Positions 1 through 4,941 of a stretch of 9,193 nucleotides of DNA are shown piece after piece (within the stretch, counting starts at the first letter, position 1; each line of letters begins with the position of its first letter). This DNA comes from Solirubrobacterales bacterium. GTDB taxonomy: Bacteria; Actinomycetota; Thermoleophilia; Solirubrobacterales; Solirubrobacteraceae. The notes beneath the pieces were generated by a model that did not search any database, was not told the DNA's origin, and was given only the letters and a program-made list of their open reading frames with translations. The position numbers were made by a program, and so were the translations under genes. Where the stretch lies: the NCBI GenBank assembly GCA_013695395.1, contig JACDAP010000591.1, positions 1 to 9,193 on the forward strand, read 5' to 3'.

Positions 1-339
1 GGCGGCGCCACCGAGCGTCACCGAGGTGTTCGTGTGGACCAGGGCGACCTCCCGGGCCCGAGCGAGGCGGCCGAGGCCCCCGGCGTCCGCCGCGAAGGCG
101 AGCGCCACCTGGCCGAGGCCGGCGGGCCGCATGAGCGCCCGGCGCAGCACCGCGAGCGGCCGTATCAGCACCTCGATCCCGGCGGCGCGCAGGTCGTCGG
201 CCAGCGGCCCCTCGTCGGGCAGGACCGCGAGCGCGACGTAGCGCTCCGGGTCGAGGCCCGTAGCCATGAGGTGCAGCTGCCGATCGGCCCCGTAGCGTCC
301 GGCGGAGCTGTGCAGGTAGAGGATCCGGCGGGGGCTCAC
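1..339 (-). CDS. Glycosyltransferase family 4, N-terminal part (cut by window edge)
   Basis: Reading on the minus strand from a GTG at 339-337 gives 113 open codons that run off the left edge, so the C-terminal donor-binding half is missing. The N-terminus is a typical GT-B acceptor domain: a first beta strand RRILYLHSSAGRYGADRQL (residues 4-22), then a DPERY segment, an alternating alpha/beta pattern with DEGPLADDLRAAGIEV, and a late VALVHTNTSVTLGGAA segment as in GT4 sugar transferases. By family knowledge such enzymes use nucleotide sugars to build exopolysaccharide, glycolipids or cell-wall glycans at the cytoplasmic face; the substrate cannot be told. The GTG overlaps the upstream gene's TGA (GTGA at 339-336), which fixes the start and implies translational coupling. 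GT4 family quite sure, function open. Confidence 0.8.
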   Translation of the reverse strand, partial: MSPRRILYLHSSAGRYGADRQLHLMATGLDPERYVALAVLPDEGPLADDLRAAGIEVLIRPLAVLRRALMRPAGLGQVALAFAADAGGLGRLARAREVALVHTNTSVTLGGAA

Positions 340-1229
340 ACGGCGACGTCGAGCGCCGGCCAGGCGGGCGCATCGACGCGGTCGGGGTGCAGCACGTGGG
401 CGAGCAGCTCCAGCCCGTCGACCAGGCGCGGCCCGGGGCGGGAGAACGTGGCCGAGGCGTCCACGGCGACGATCCGCCGGGCGCCGAGCGTGGCGAGCTC
501 GTGTGCGAAGTGCGTGGCCTCCAGGTGAGCACGCGGGGCGTCGTAGCCGCACGGCATGCAGACGACGACCTCGGGCCGGGCAGCACGGGCCGTCTCCCAG
601 TCGACCTGCTCGGAGTGCTCGCCGGGAAAGCCGAGGGCGTCCACGCCGCCCGCCAGCTCGATCAGCTGCGGGGTCCAGTGCCCGGCGACGAAGACCGGCT
701 CGAACCACTCGATCGCCAGGACCCGGGGACGCTCGGTCGCGCCGCGGACCGCCCGCTGGACCGCGTCGATCCGCTTGCGCTGCCGGGCCACGAGGTCAAG
801 CGCCGCGTCCTTCGCGCCGGTCGCCTGGGCAAGGGTGCGGATGTCGCCCATCGTCTCGCCGAGCGTCTTCGGGTCGAGCGTGACGACCTGCGGGCAGGTC
901 GTGATCTTCTCGGCGACCGCACGGACCTCCTCGACGGAGACCGCGCAGACCGGGCAGAGCGCCTGGGTGACGATCAGGTCCGGCGCGAGCTCGTGAAGCA
1001 GCTGCTCGTCGAGCTCGTAGATCGTGCCGGACTCCTCGGTGGAGGCGCGCACGGCGGCGTCGATCTCGGCCGAGCTGAGCCCGGCGGGAAGGCGATCCTT
1101 CGTAACCTGTGGCAACTGCTGGGCCGCTGTGGGAAAGTCGCACTCGTGCGTGACCGCGACCACATCGTCGCCCAGCCCGAGCGCGAAGAGCAGCTCGGTG
1201 GCGTGAGGGACGAGGGAGACGATGCGCAC
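336..1229 (-). CDS. Signal-less BtuF-like cobalamin-binding-family protein
   Basis: The protein belongs to the periplasmic-binding-like fold of B12/iron-siderophore binding proteins. It opens with RIVSLVPHATELLFALGL and carries THECDFP (28-33), SSAEID (52-57), a CPVC motif (92-95), a FVAGHW segment (180-185), CMPCG (224-228) and a closing RPGPRLVDGLELLAHVLHP. I chose GTG 1229 (297 residues) because the conserved fold starts at once there. The frame is open to ATG 1262, but that codon overlaps the ATG of the divergent gene. No signal peptide, lipobox or membrane segment is visible, so the protein is probably cytosolic and not a classical ABC-transporter receptor. No permease or ATPase is adjacent. 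Cysteines at 30, 92, 95, 224 and 227 suggest cofactor or metal binding; this is inference. Family members are commonly annotated as cobalamin-binding, but the role is unproven. Confidence 0.82.
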   Translation of the reverse strand: MRIVSLVPHATELLFALGLGDDVVAVTHECDFPTAAQQLPQVTKDRLPAGLSSAEIDAAVRASTEESGTIYELDEQLLHELAPDLIVTQALCPVCAVSVEEVRAVAEKITTCPQVVTLDPKTLGETMGDIRTLAQATGAKDAALDLVARQRKRIDAVQRAVRGATERPRVLAIEWFEPVFVAGHWTPQLIELAGGVDALGFPGEHSEQVDWETARAARPEVVVCMPCGYDAPRAHLEATHFAHELATLGARRIVAVDASATFSRPGPRLVDGLELLAHVLHPDRVDAPAWPALDVAV

Positions 1230-1239
1230 GAGACTTCCG

Positions 1240-1245
1240 AGCATA
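1240..1245 (-). promoter_or_regulatory. Candidate -10 hexamer of the BtuF-like gene
   Basis: TATGCT on the minus strand fits TANNNT and lies 10 bases before the GTG at 1229. The same geometry is seen at the arginine deiminase gene (10 bases) and, with 7 bases, at the hydroxyacyl-CoA dehydrogenase gene. It would give an almost leaderless mRNA. No -35 box is evident. Confidence 0.3.
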
Positions 1246-1260
1246 GGAGACGATGAGGCC

Positions 1261-1518
1261 ATGGGCGCTCAGGACACACAGGCGGGACCCGAGTGGACGC
1301 GGGGCGCTGACGCGCTGACCCGCGAGTGGACGCTCGCGGACTTCCCGGCCGCGCTCGCCTTCGTGAACCGCGTCGGGGAGCTCGCCGAGGAGCAGGGGCA
1401 CCACCCGGACATCCTCATCCACGGCTGGAACCACGTCCGGCTCACGCTCTCCACGCACTCCAGCGGCGGACTCACCGAGGCGGACGAGCGGCTCGCGGCG
1501 GCCATCGACGCGCTGTGA
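1261..1518 (+). CDS. Pterin-4a-carbinolamine dehydratase (4a-hydroxytetrahydrobiopterin dehydratase)
   Basis: The 85-residue product matches the PCD/DCoH family. It contains REWTLADFPAALAFVNRVGELAEE (21-44), the active-site core GHHPD (46-50), a GWN turn (55-57), LTLSTH (61-66) and GGLTEADERLAAAID (69-83). By alignment with the family, His47, His48 and His66 correspond to the catalytic histidines. The enzyme dehydrates 4a-hydroxytetrahydropterin to the quinonoid dihydropterin in the cytosol, usually serving a pterin-dependent hydroxylase; none is in this window, and bacterial members may serve other roles. At 85 residues it is short: the usual N-terminal helix before the W-x-x-x-x-x-x-L-x-R-x-W strand is missing. 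An upstream in-frame ATG at 1222 would run into the divergent gene. An AGGAG at 1245-1249 is 11 bases from the ATG, rather far for a Shine-Dalgarno site. Confidence 0.9.
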   Translation: MGAQDTQAGPEWTRGADALTREWTLADFPAALAFVNRVGELAEEQGHHPDILIHGWNHVRLTLSTHSSGGLTEADERLAAAIDAL

Positions 1519-1550
1519 GGTGCACCGACGGCTGCGCTGAACGGGGCGGG

Positions 1551-1559
1551 TGCTACCGT
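1551..1559 (+). promoter_or_regulatory. Candidate extended -10 promoter for leader ORF and CNNM gene
   Basis: TGCTACCGT fits an extended -10 element (TGN-TANNNT) in the 118-base gap after the pterin dehydratase gene. No good -35 is seen at 16-18 bases spacing. Transcription would start near 1566, about 70 bases before the CNNM ATG and just ahead of a small ORF at 1575. Confidence 0.3.
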
Positions 1560-1574
1560 CTCGCCGTCGCCCTG

Positions 1575-1640
1575 ATGCCCGACGACCACCCTCGAAGTCC
1601 GGGCCCGCCCGGCATCCATGTACGGCGCAGCGGCACATGA
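1575..1640 (+). CDS. Possible proline-rich leader peptide ORF coupled to the CNNM gene
   Basis: ATG 1575 opens a 21-residue ORF that begins MPDDHPRSPGPPG and ends RRSGT. Its TGA (1638-1640) overlaps the CNNM start as ATGA. The CNNM gene has no evident Shine-Dalgarno sequence, so re-initiation from this short ORF is a reasonable way to translate it. The peptide is acidic and proline-rich at its N-terminus and contains PPG, a motif known to slow ribosomes without EF-P. The frame is also open upstream to 1326 as a shadow of the dehydratase gene, so the ORF may be chance; only the overlap and its position after a promoter-like sequence support it. Its own Shine-Dalgarno is also unclear. Confidence 0.3.
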   Translation: MPDDHPRSPGPPGIHVRRSGT

Positions 1641-2953
1641 CCGCGCTGCTGCTTCTCGCCGTCCTCGTGCTGGTGTTCGTCAACGGCTACTTCGTCGCGG
1701 CCGAGTTCGCCCTCGTCCGGGCCCGGCGCGGCCGGATCGAGGAGATGGCCGAGGGCGGGAGCAAGCCCGCTCAGCGCGTGCTCCAGCTGATGGACGACCT
1801 CTCGCAGTACCTCTCGGCCTGCCAGTTCGGGATCACGCTGGCCTCGCTCGGCATCGGCTTCCTCGGCGAGCCAGCGATCGCCGATCTCGTCGAGCCCGCC
1901 CTCGGGGACACCACCGCCTCGCACGTTGTCGCGATCGCGATCGCGTACGTGATCGTCACCGCGATCCACATCACCCTGGGCGAGCAGATCCCGAAGATCT
2001 TCTCGATCGTCAAGGCCGAGTCCACCGCGCTTGTGATCGCCCGGCCGCTGATCGCCTTCAACGCAGGCATGCGCCCGTTCATCACCGCGCTCAACGGTGT
2101 CTCCAACGCGGCGCTCCGATTGGTCAAGATCGACCCCGACTCCGCGATGGCGGAGGGCTCCTCGCCCGAGGAGCTCCGGCTCCTGATCGGCCAGGCCGGC
2201 GCCGAGGGTCACCTTGACCCGGGCGAGTCCGGGATGCTCGAGGGCGTCTTCCACCTGCACGAGCAGCAGGCCCGCCAGGTCATGACGCCGATCCCCGCCG
2301 TGGTCACGGCCGACACCTCCGAGGACGTCGAGACGGCGCTTCGCCGCTGCATCTCCTCCGGCCACACCCGGCTGCTCGTGACCGAGGATTCCAACCAGGA
2401 CCGGGTGCGCGGGATCGTCCACTCGAACACGCTGGCCCGGGCGTTCATGGCCGACGGGCCGGGCGCCCCGCTCGAGGACGCGCTCATCTCCGACGCGCCG
2501 ATCGTGCCCGAGACCAAGCCGCTCGACGACCTGCTGGCCGAGCTGCAGCGGCTGCGGATCTCGATGGCCGTCGTCATCGACGAGTACGGCCGCGTCTCCG
2601 GGATCGTCACCGTCGAGGACATCATCGAGGAGGTCGTCGGCGAGATCGACGACGAGACCGACCCGGCCGGCGGTGAGATCCGGCGCCTGGCCAACGGCGA
2701 CTGGTTCGTGCGCGGGCACGTCGCGATCTCCGACCTGGACGACTACGGGCTGGCGCTGCCGATCGATTCCGACGCCTACAACTCGATCGGCGGCTTCGTC
2801 TTCGGGGAGCTCGGCCGCCTGCCGCGCCGCGGTGACACCGTGACGCCGACCGGCTACTCGATCCGCGTCGAGTCGGTCCGGGAGAACCGGATCGAGGCGG
2901 TCCGGATCCGGGAGCGGCGAGCCCCCGCGAGCACCGCCTCCGACCGCGACTAA
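1637..2953 (+). CDS. CNNM/HlyC-CorC family membrane protein with CBS pair
   Basis: The 438-residue protein shows the full family architecture. A DUF21/CNNM transmembrane domain covers about residues 1-190: a first helix from about 4 to 25 ending in NGYFVAAEFALVRARR, then QFGITLASLGIGFLGEP (63-79) and the LGEQIPKIFSI motif (114-124). A CBS pair follows: QVMTPIP (214-220) opens CBS1, and VIDEYGRVSGIVTVEDIIEE (313-332) lies in CBS2. A CorC_HlyC C-terminal domain runs from about 346 to 427 (GDWFVRGHVAISDLDD, YNSIGGFVFGELGRLP). Relatives are linked to Mg2+/Co2+ efflux or resistance, probably gated by nucleotide binding to the CBS pair; older annotations call them hemolysins. ATG 1637 is preferred because the first helix begins at residue 4; the ORF can be extended to 1550 but gives a basic, proline-rich, non-conserved start. 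The start overlaps a short upstream ORF (ATGA). Confidence 0.93.
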   Translation: MTALLLLAVLVLVFVNGYFVAAEFALVRARRGRIEEMAEGGSKPAQRVLQLMDDLSQYLSACQFGITLASLGIGFLGEPAIADLVEPALGDTTASHVVAIAIAYVIVTAIHITLGEQIPKIFSIVKAESTALVIARPLIAFNAGMRPFITALNGVSNAALRLVKIDPDSAMAEGSSPEELRLLIGQAGAEGHLDPGESGMLEGVFHLHEQQARQVMTPIPAVVTADTSEDVETALRRCISSGHTRLLVTEDSNQDRVRGIVHSNTLARAFMADGPGAPLEDALISDAPIVPETKPLDDLLAELQRLRISMAVVIDEYGRVSGIVTVEDIIEEVVGEIDDETDPAGGEIRRLANGDWFVRGHVAISDLDDYGLALPIDSDAYNSIGGFVFGELGRLPRRGDTVTPTGYSIRVESVRENRIEAVRIRERRAPASTASDRD

Positions 2954-2961
2954 AGCGTTTA

Positions 2962-2984
2962 CGCGCCAGCTTCTGCGGGGCGCG
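2962..2984 (+). terminator. Weak GC hairpin just after the CNNM gene
   Basis: CGCGCC (2962-2967) pairs with GGCGCG (2979-2984) around an 11-base loop, starting 9 bases after the CNNM stop codon. There is no T-run. It may be a weak terminator or part of the larger structured region that follows. Confidence 0.3.
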
Positions 2985-2987
2985 CAA

Positions 2988-3090
2988 GTTCTGGCGGAGG
3001 TCACCGTTCTCGCATGCAGGATCTCGTCGCCGGTGGGACGGTTCGGGGTCCAGCGTGCGGAACGGGGTGGGTCCCTCCGCACCAGAGAAC
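2988..3090 (+). ncRNA. Candidate structured RNA: long imperfect hairpin in the convergent gap
   Basis: This stretch lies between two gene 3' ends and folds on itself almost end to end. GTTCT (2988-2992) pairs with AGAAC (3086-3090); GCGGAGG (2994-3000) with CCTCCGC (3074-3080); CCGTTC (3004-3009) with GAACGG (3060-3065); CGCATGC (3011-3017) with GCGTGCG (3053-3059, one G-T pair); GGATC (3019-3023) with GGTCC (3047-3051). A strong terminator-like hairpin follows after one base. Size and shape recall a small hairpin RNA, but the conserved SRP-RNA apical sequence is absent and I recognise no family. It could equally be a degenerate palindromic element or a bidirectional transcription barrier. 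No clear promoter is seen. The strand is assigned only because the terminator lies on the plus-strand downstream side. Confidence 0.33.
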
Positions 3091-3091
3091 T

Positions 3092-3123
3092 ACGAAGGGC
3101 CCGCCTGCGAGCGGGCCCTTCGT
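3092..3123. terminator. Strong bidirectional terminator-like hairpin
   Basis: ACGAAGGGCCCGC (3092-3104) is perfectly complementary to GCGGGCCCTTCGT (3111-3123), a 13-bp stem with a 6-base loop. It sits between the convergent CNNM and arginine deiminase genes. A T-rich tail is lacking on either side, which is common for terminators in GC-rich actinobacteria. Read from the minus strand it lies 82 bases past the deiminase stop codon, so it could serve both genes. Confidence 0.7.
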
Positions 3124-3204
3124 CGTACTCGGGGAGGAGGTGTTGCCTAGCACAGTGTTGGGTTCCCAGCTCAATCTCCTCTAAACAATCGGGACGCCGG
3201 GATC

Positions 3205-4458
3205 TCAGAGAGCGGACCGGGCGAGCGGGCAGCACATGCAGCGGGGGCCTCCGCGTCCGCGCCCGAGCTCAGAGCCGGGGATGGCGAGCACCTCGATGCC
3301 CGCCTCCCGCAGCCGCGCGATCGAGCGGACGTTCCGCTCGTAGGCGACGACCACACCGGGAGCCAGCGCGAGGACGTTGGAGCCGCCGCTCCACTGCTCG
3401 CGCTCGGAGCTGAGCGCGTCGTCGCCGGTGTCGTAGAGGCGCAGGCTGTCGACTTCCATCGCTCGGGCCACGGCGCTGAAGAGGTGCTCCTCGTGGTCGA
3501 CCTCGATGCGCCCGCCCTTGGCGGGGCGCAGCGCGTAGGTCGGCAGCCGCTCGACGAGGTCGGCGTACACCACGAAGGCGTCGTGGTCGATCTGGGAGAA
3601 GACGGTGTCGAGATGGACCTCACCGCCCCGCCCCGGCAGCTGGACGGCGAGGACCTCCTTGGCGGCGCCGGCGGCGAAGAGCTCGGCGGCGAGCGCCTCC
3701 ACGGTGCCCGAGCGGGTCCGGCCGCCGCAGGCCGCGACCAGGACACCAGGGGCGATGGCGAGCAGATCGCCGCCCTCGACGCCCGCGGTGCCGGGCCGGT
3801 CCTCGCCGAAGATGATCGGGCCGGCGATCGTTTCGCCTGGGGAGACGGCGAGGAAGCGCGGGTGGTGGCGGTAGATGGTCTCGAGGTGGAGCACCTCACG
3901 GCGCCGCGCGCGGTGGGCCATGGCGGAGAGCACGACTCCCGGCCCGACCCAGGTGGACGGGTCACGCGCGTAGTAGGAGTTGGGCAGCGGCGGGATGACG
4001 AGGTCGTCCAGGCCCGCGGTGTGCGCGGTGAACGAGGAGCTCGCGAAGGGCAGATCGGCGAAGGCGACCCCGCCGATGCACCACTGCGCGAGCTCGTTCC
4101 CGGGGAGCGACTCGAGCCAGGCGCCGACCTCGTACTCGAGGCGCGGGCCGAGCGTCGCCGCCCGGAGGGTGCTCGCGAGCACGGTCTCACGGGCGGCGGG
4201 GACGTCGAGCGCCTCGCCGAGCAGCGTCTGCAGCTCGTCGACCTTCACGCCCTGCTCGTCGAGCACCTCGGTGAAGGCGTCGTGCTCCTCCTGCGCGCGC
4301 TCGACCCAGAGGATGTCGTCGAAGAGCAGCTCCTCGCGGTTGCGCGGCGTGATCCGCTCGAGCTCCCGCCCGGGCCGGTGCACGAGGACGCGTTGGAGCT
4401 CCCCGATCTCCGACCACATCGGGCTCAGCTGGGTCTGCTCGGCGCTCGGGAAGCTCAT
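3205..4458 (-). CDS. arcA: Arginine deiminase
   Basis: The 417-residue protein is a full-length arginine deiminase, which hydrolyses L-arginine to citrulline and ammonia in the cytosol. Visible family motifs are ELQRVLVHRPG (20-30), FDDILWVERAQEEHDAF (46-62), PLPNSYYARDPS (157-168), VEGGDLLAI (227-235), VHLDTVF (281-287) and GGPRCMCCPLAR (403-414). By homology the catalytic set is Asp166, Glu228, His282 and nucleophile Cys407, close in position to the Pseudomonas enzyme. ATG 4458 is chosen because the family N-terminus starts there; the longer open frame to 4629 encodes an arginine- and proline-rich non-conserved stretch crossing the promoter region. No ornithine carbamoyltransferase, carbamate kinase or antiporter is adjacent, so this is not a complete arc operon here. 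A TAGCGT hexamer lies 10 bases before the ATG and no Shine-Dalgarno is seen, so the mRNA may be nearly leaderless. Confidence 0.95.
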   Translation of the reverse strand: MSFPSAEQTQLSPMWSEIGELQRVLVHRPGRELERITPRNREELLFDDILWVERAQEEHDAFTEVLDEQGVKVDELQTLLGEALDVPAARETVLASTLRAATLGPRLEYEVGAWLESLPGNELAQWCIGGVAFADLPFASSSFTAHTAGLDDLVIPPLPNSYYARDPSTWVGPGVVLSAMAHRARRREVLHLETIYRHHPRFLAVSPGETIAGPIIFGEDRPGTAGVEGGDLLAIAPGVLVAACGGRTRSGTVEALAAELFAAGAAKEVLAVQLPGRGGEVHLDTVFSQIDHDAFVVYADLVERLPTYALRPAKGGRIEVDHEEHLFSAVARAMEVDSLRLYDTGDDALSSEREQWSGGSNVLALAPGVVVAYERNVRSIARLREAGIEVLAIPGSELGRGRGGPRCMCCPLARSAL

Positions 4459-4468
4459 GCGGGGCTGG

Positions 4469-4474
4469 ACGCTA
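4469..4474 (-). promoter_or_regulatory. Candidate -10 hexamer of the arginine deiminase gene
   Basis: TAGCGT on the minus strand fits TANNNT and lies 10 bases before the ATG at 4458. A weak CCGACC, resembling the GAC core of a -35, sits 17 bases further upstream inside the C-rich complement of the G-quadruplex motif. Together they predict a start of transcription only a few bases before the start codon. Confidence 0.45.
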
Positions 4475-4490
4475 GCTGACCGGCGCAATC

Positions 4491-4523
4491 GGGTCGGGCG
4501 GGTTGGGTGGGCTGGGGTTTGGG
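4491..4523 (+). other. Putative G-quadruplex motif upstream of arginine deiminase
   Basis: Seven runs of at least three G lie on the plus strand at 4491-4493, 4496-4498, 4500-4502, 4505-4507, 4509-4511, 4514-4517 and 4521-4523, with loops of 1-3 bases. This meets the strict G3+N1-7 rule with tracts to spare. The G-rich strand is the template strand of the deiminase gene and the motif covers roughly -30 to -62 from the predicted start, including the -35 region. The last two tracts overlap the left arm of the adjoining inverted repeat. Confidence 0.6.
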
Positions 4524-4560
4524 TCTCACGGGGCCATATGGAACGCCTGAGACCCAAACC
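4516..4560. repeat. Perfect 13-bp inverted repeat with a palindrome in its loop
   Basis: GGTTTGGGTCTCA (4516-4528) is repeated exactly as its complement TGAGACCCAAACC (4548-4560) across a 19-base spacer. The spacer holds an 8-base palindrome, CCATATGG (4534-4541). Arm centres are 32 bp apart, close to three helical turns, so the arms could be operator half-sites on one face of the DNA. Alternatively the repeat folds as a hairpin between the 82-residue gene and the deiminase gene. There is no T-run. Confidence 0.75.
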
Positions 4561-4570
4561 TCGCCGACGC

Positions 4571-4583
4571 GTCAGCCGCTGAC
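4571..4583. promoter_or_regulatory. Palindrome upstream of arginine deiminase
   Basis: GTCAGC-C-GCTGAC is a perfect 6+1+6 dyad beginning 10 bases beyond the inverted repeat. It could be an operator for a dimeric regulator, or another hairpin of this structured block. No regulator gene is near. Confidence 0.35.
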
Positions 4584-4592
4584 TGGGGGTTC

Positions 4593-4627
4593 GTGCCGCA
4601 GCGGGGCATAGTGGCCCGCGGGAGCAC
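4593..4627. repeat. Nested inverted repeat in the arcA upstream region
   Basis: GTGC (4593-4596) pairs with GCAC (4624-4627) and GCGGG (4601-4605) with CCCGC (4615-4619). These are separated by symmetric 4-base internal loops and a 9-base apical loop. This is modest evidence alone, but it adds to the run of dyads between 4516 and 4652. Confidence 0.3.
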
Positions 4628-4631
4628 AAAC

Positions 4632-4652
4632 TCCGCCGTTCCCGATGGCGGA
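4632..4652 (-). terminator. Candidate terminator of the hydroxyacyl-CoA dehydrogenase operon
   Basis: TCCGCC (4632-4637) pairs with GGCGGA (4647-4652) around a 9-base loop. Read on the minus strand it lies 35 bases after the stop of the 82-residue gene and is followed by GTTTGTG, a short T-containing tail. It would separate that transcript from the deiminase gene. Confidence 0.4.
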
Positions 4653-4687
4653 CCGCGCGTGGCGTGGGCGCTGATCCACCCCGGCGC

Positions 4688-4936
4688 TCAGGTCCCGAGC
4701 AGCGGTGCGAGCTCCGGGTGGGCGTCGAGGAGCTCCCGGAGTGCCGTGGCGTCGTCGGGGGTCAGCCACACCGTGGCGCGGTCACGCTCGACCTGGGCGC
4801 TACCCCAGGCGGCCTCGAGCCGGGTGAGGGCGAGCAGCTGGTCGTTGCGGGCGCCGGCTCGTGCGGGCTCGACGAGGCCGCCGCGCAGCGCGAGCCAGGC
4901 TTCCCGGCTCATCTCTACGGGCTGGGCGAGGCTCAT
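4688..4936 (-). CDS. Small protein of unknown function (82 aa)
   Basis: I do not recognise this protein. It starts at ATG 4936, five bases after the stop codon of the hydroxyacyl-CoA dehydrogenase gene, so it is almost certainly in the same transcript. The frame stays open to 5125, but that part is a shadow of the dehydrogenase gene. The product begins MSLAQPVEMSREAWLAL and looks soluble, with no signal or membrane segment and no cysteine. It appears mainly helical, with one likely strand-turn-helix near the C-terminus (ATVWLTPDDATALRELLD, 54-71). Codon use resembles the neighbours. The link to the dehydrogenase suggests an accessory role in acyl-CoA metabolism, but that is only positional inference. 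A hairpin at 4632-4652 probably ends the transcript. Confidence 0.65.
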   Translation of the reverse strand: MSLAQPVEMSREAWLALRGGLVEPARAGARNDQLLALTRLEAAWGSAQVERDRATVWLTPDDATALRELLDAHPELAPLLGT

Positions 4937-4941
4937 GGGGC

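Noticed and set aside
387..1256. Long open frames opposite or out of phase with real genes, for example 387-1256 plus, 1553-3235 minus, 5787-7328 plus
   Set aside because: They are side effects of high GC content with third-position bias. Their proteins are arginine-, glycine- or proline-rich with no recognisable domain and they lie over well-supported genes.
1230..1262. Start of the BtuF-like gene at ATG 1262 or ATG 1244
   Set aside because: ATG 1262 overlaps the ATG of the divergent dehydratase gene on the same CATG, leaving no room for either gene's signals. ATG 1244 lies within the better -10 candidate. The family fold begins at GTG 1229.
2994..3084. tRNA-like ends: 7-bp acceptor-like pairing GCGGAGG/CCTCCGC followed by ACCA, total 91 bases as in a class II tRNA
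   Set aside because: The 17 bases before the 3' arm contain no TTCRANN T-loop, the D-arm region lacks the expected G-rich loop, and no anticodon arm can be placed. The pairing is better read as part of a longer hairpin.
2988..3123. Small SRP RNA (4.5S) in the convergent gap
   Set aside because: Length and hairpin shape fit, but the conserved apical sequence with its GGAAG-type loop is absent on both strands.
3124..3204. Possible minus-strand promoter (TTGAGC ... CTAGGC) and the repeated GTGTTG in the stretch after the terminator
   Set aside because: No -10 with a terminal T at acceptable spacing and no gene to serve; the direct repeat is only six bases.
4459..4629. N-terminal extension of the arginine deiminase to 4629
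   Set aside because: The added 57 residues are arginine- and proline-rich, unlike the family, and would cross the G4 motif, the inverted repeat and the predicted promoter.
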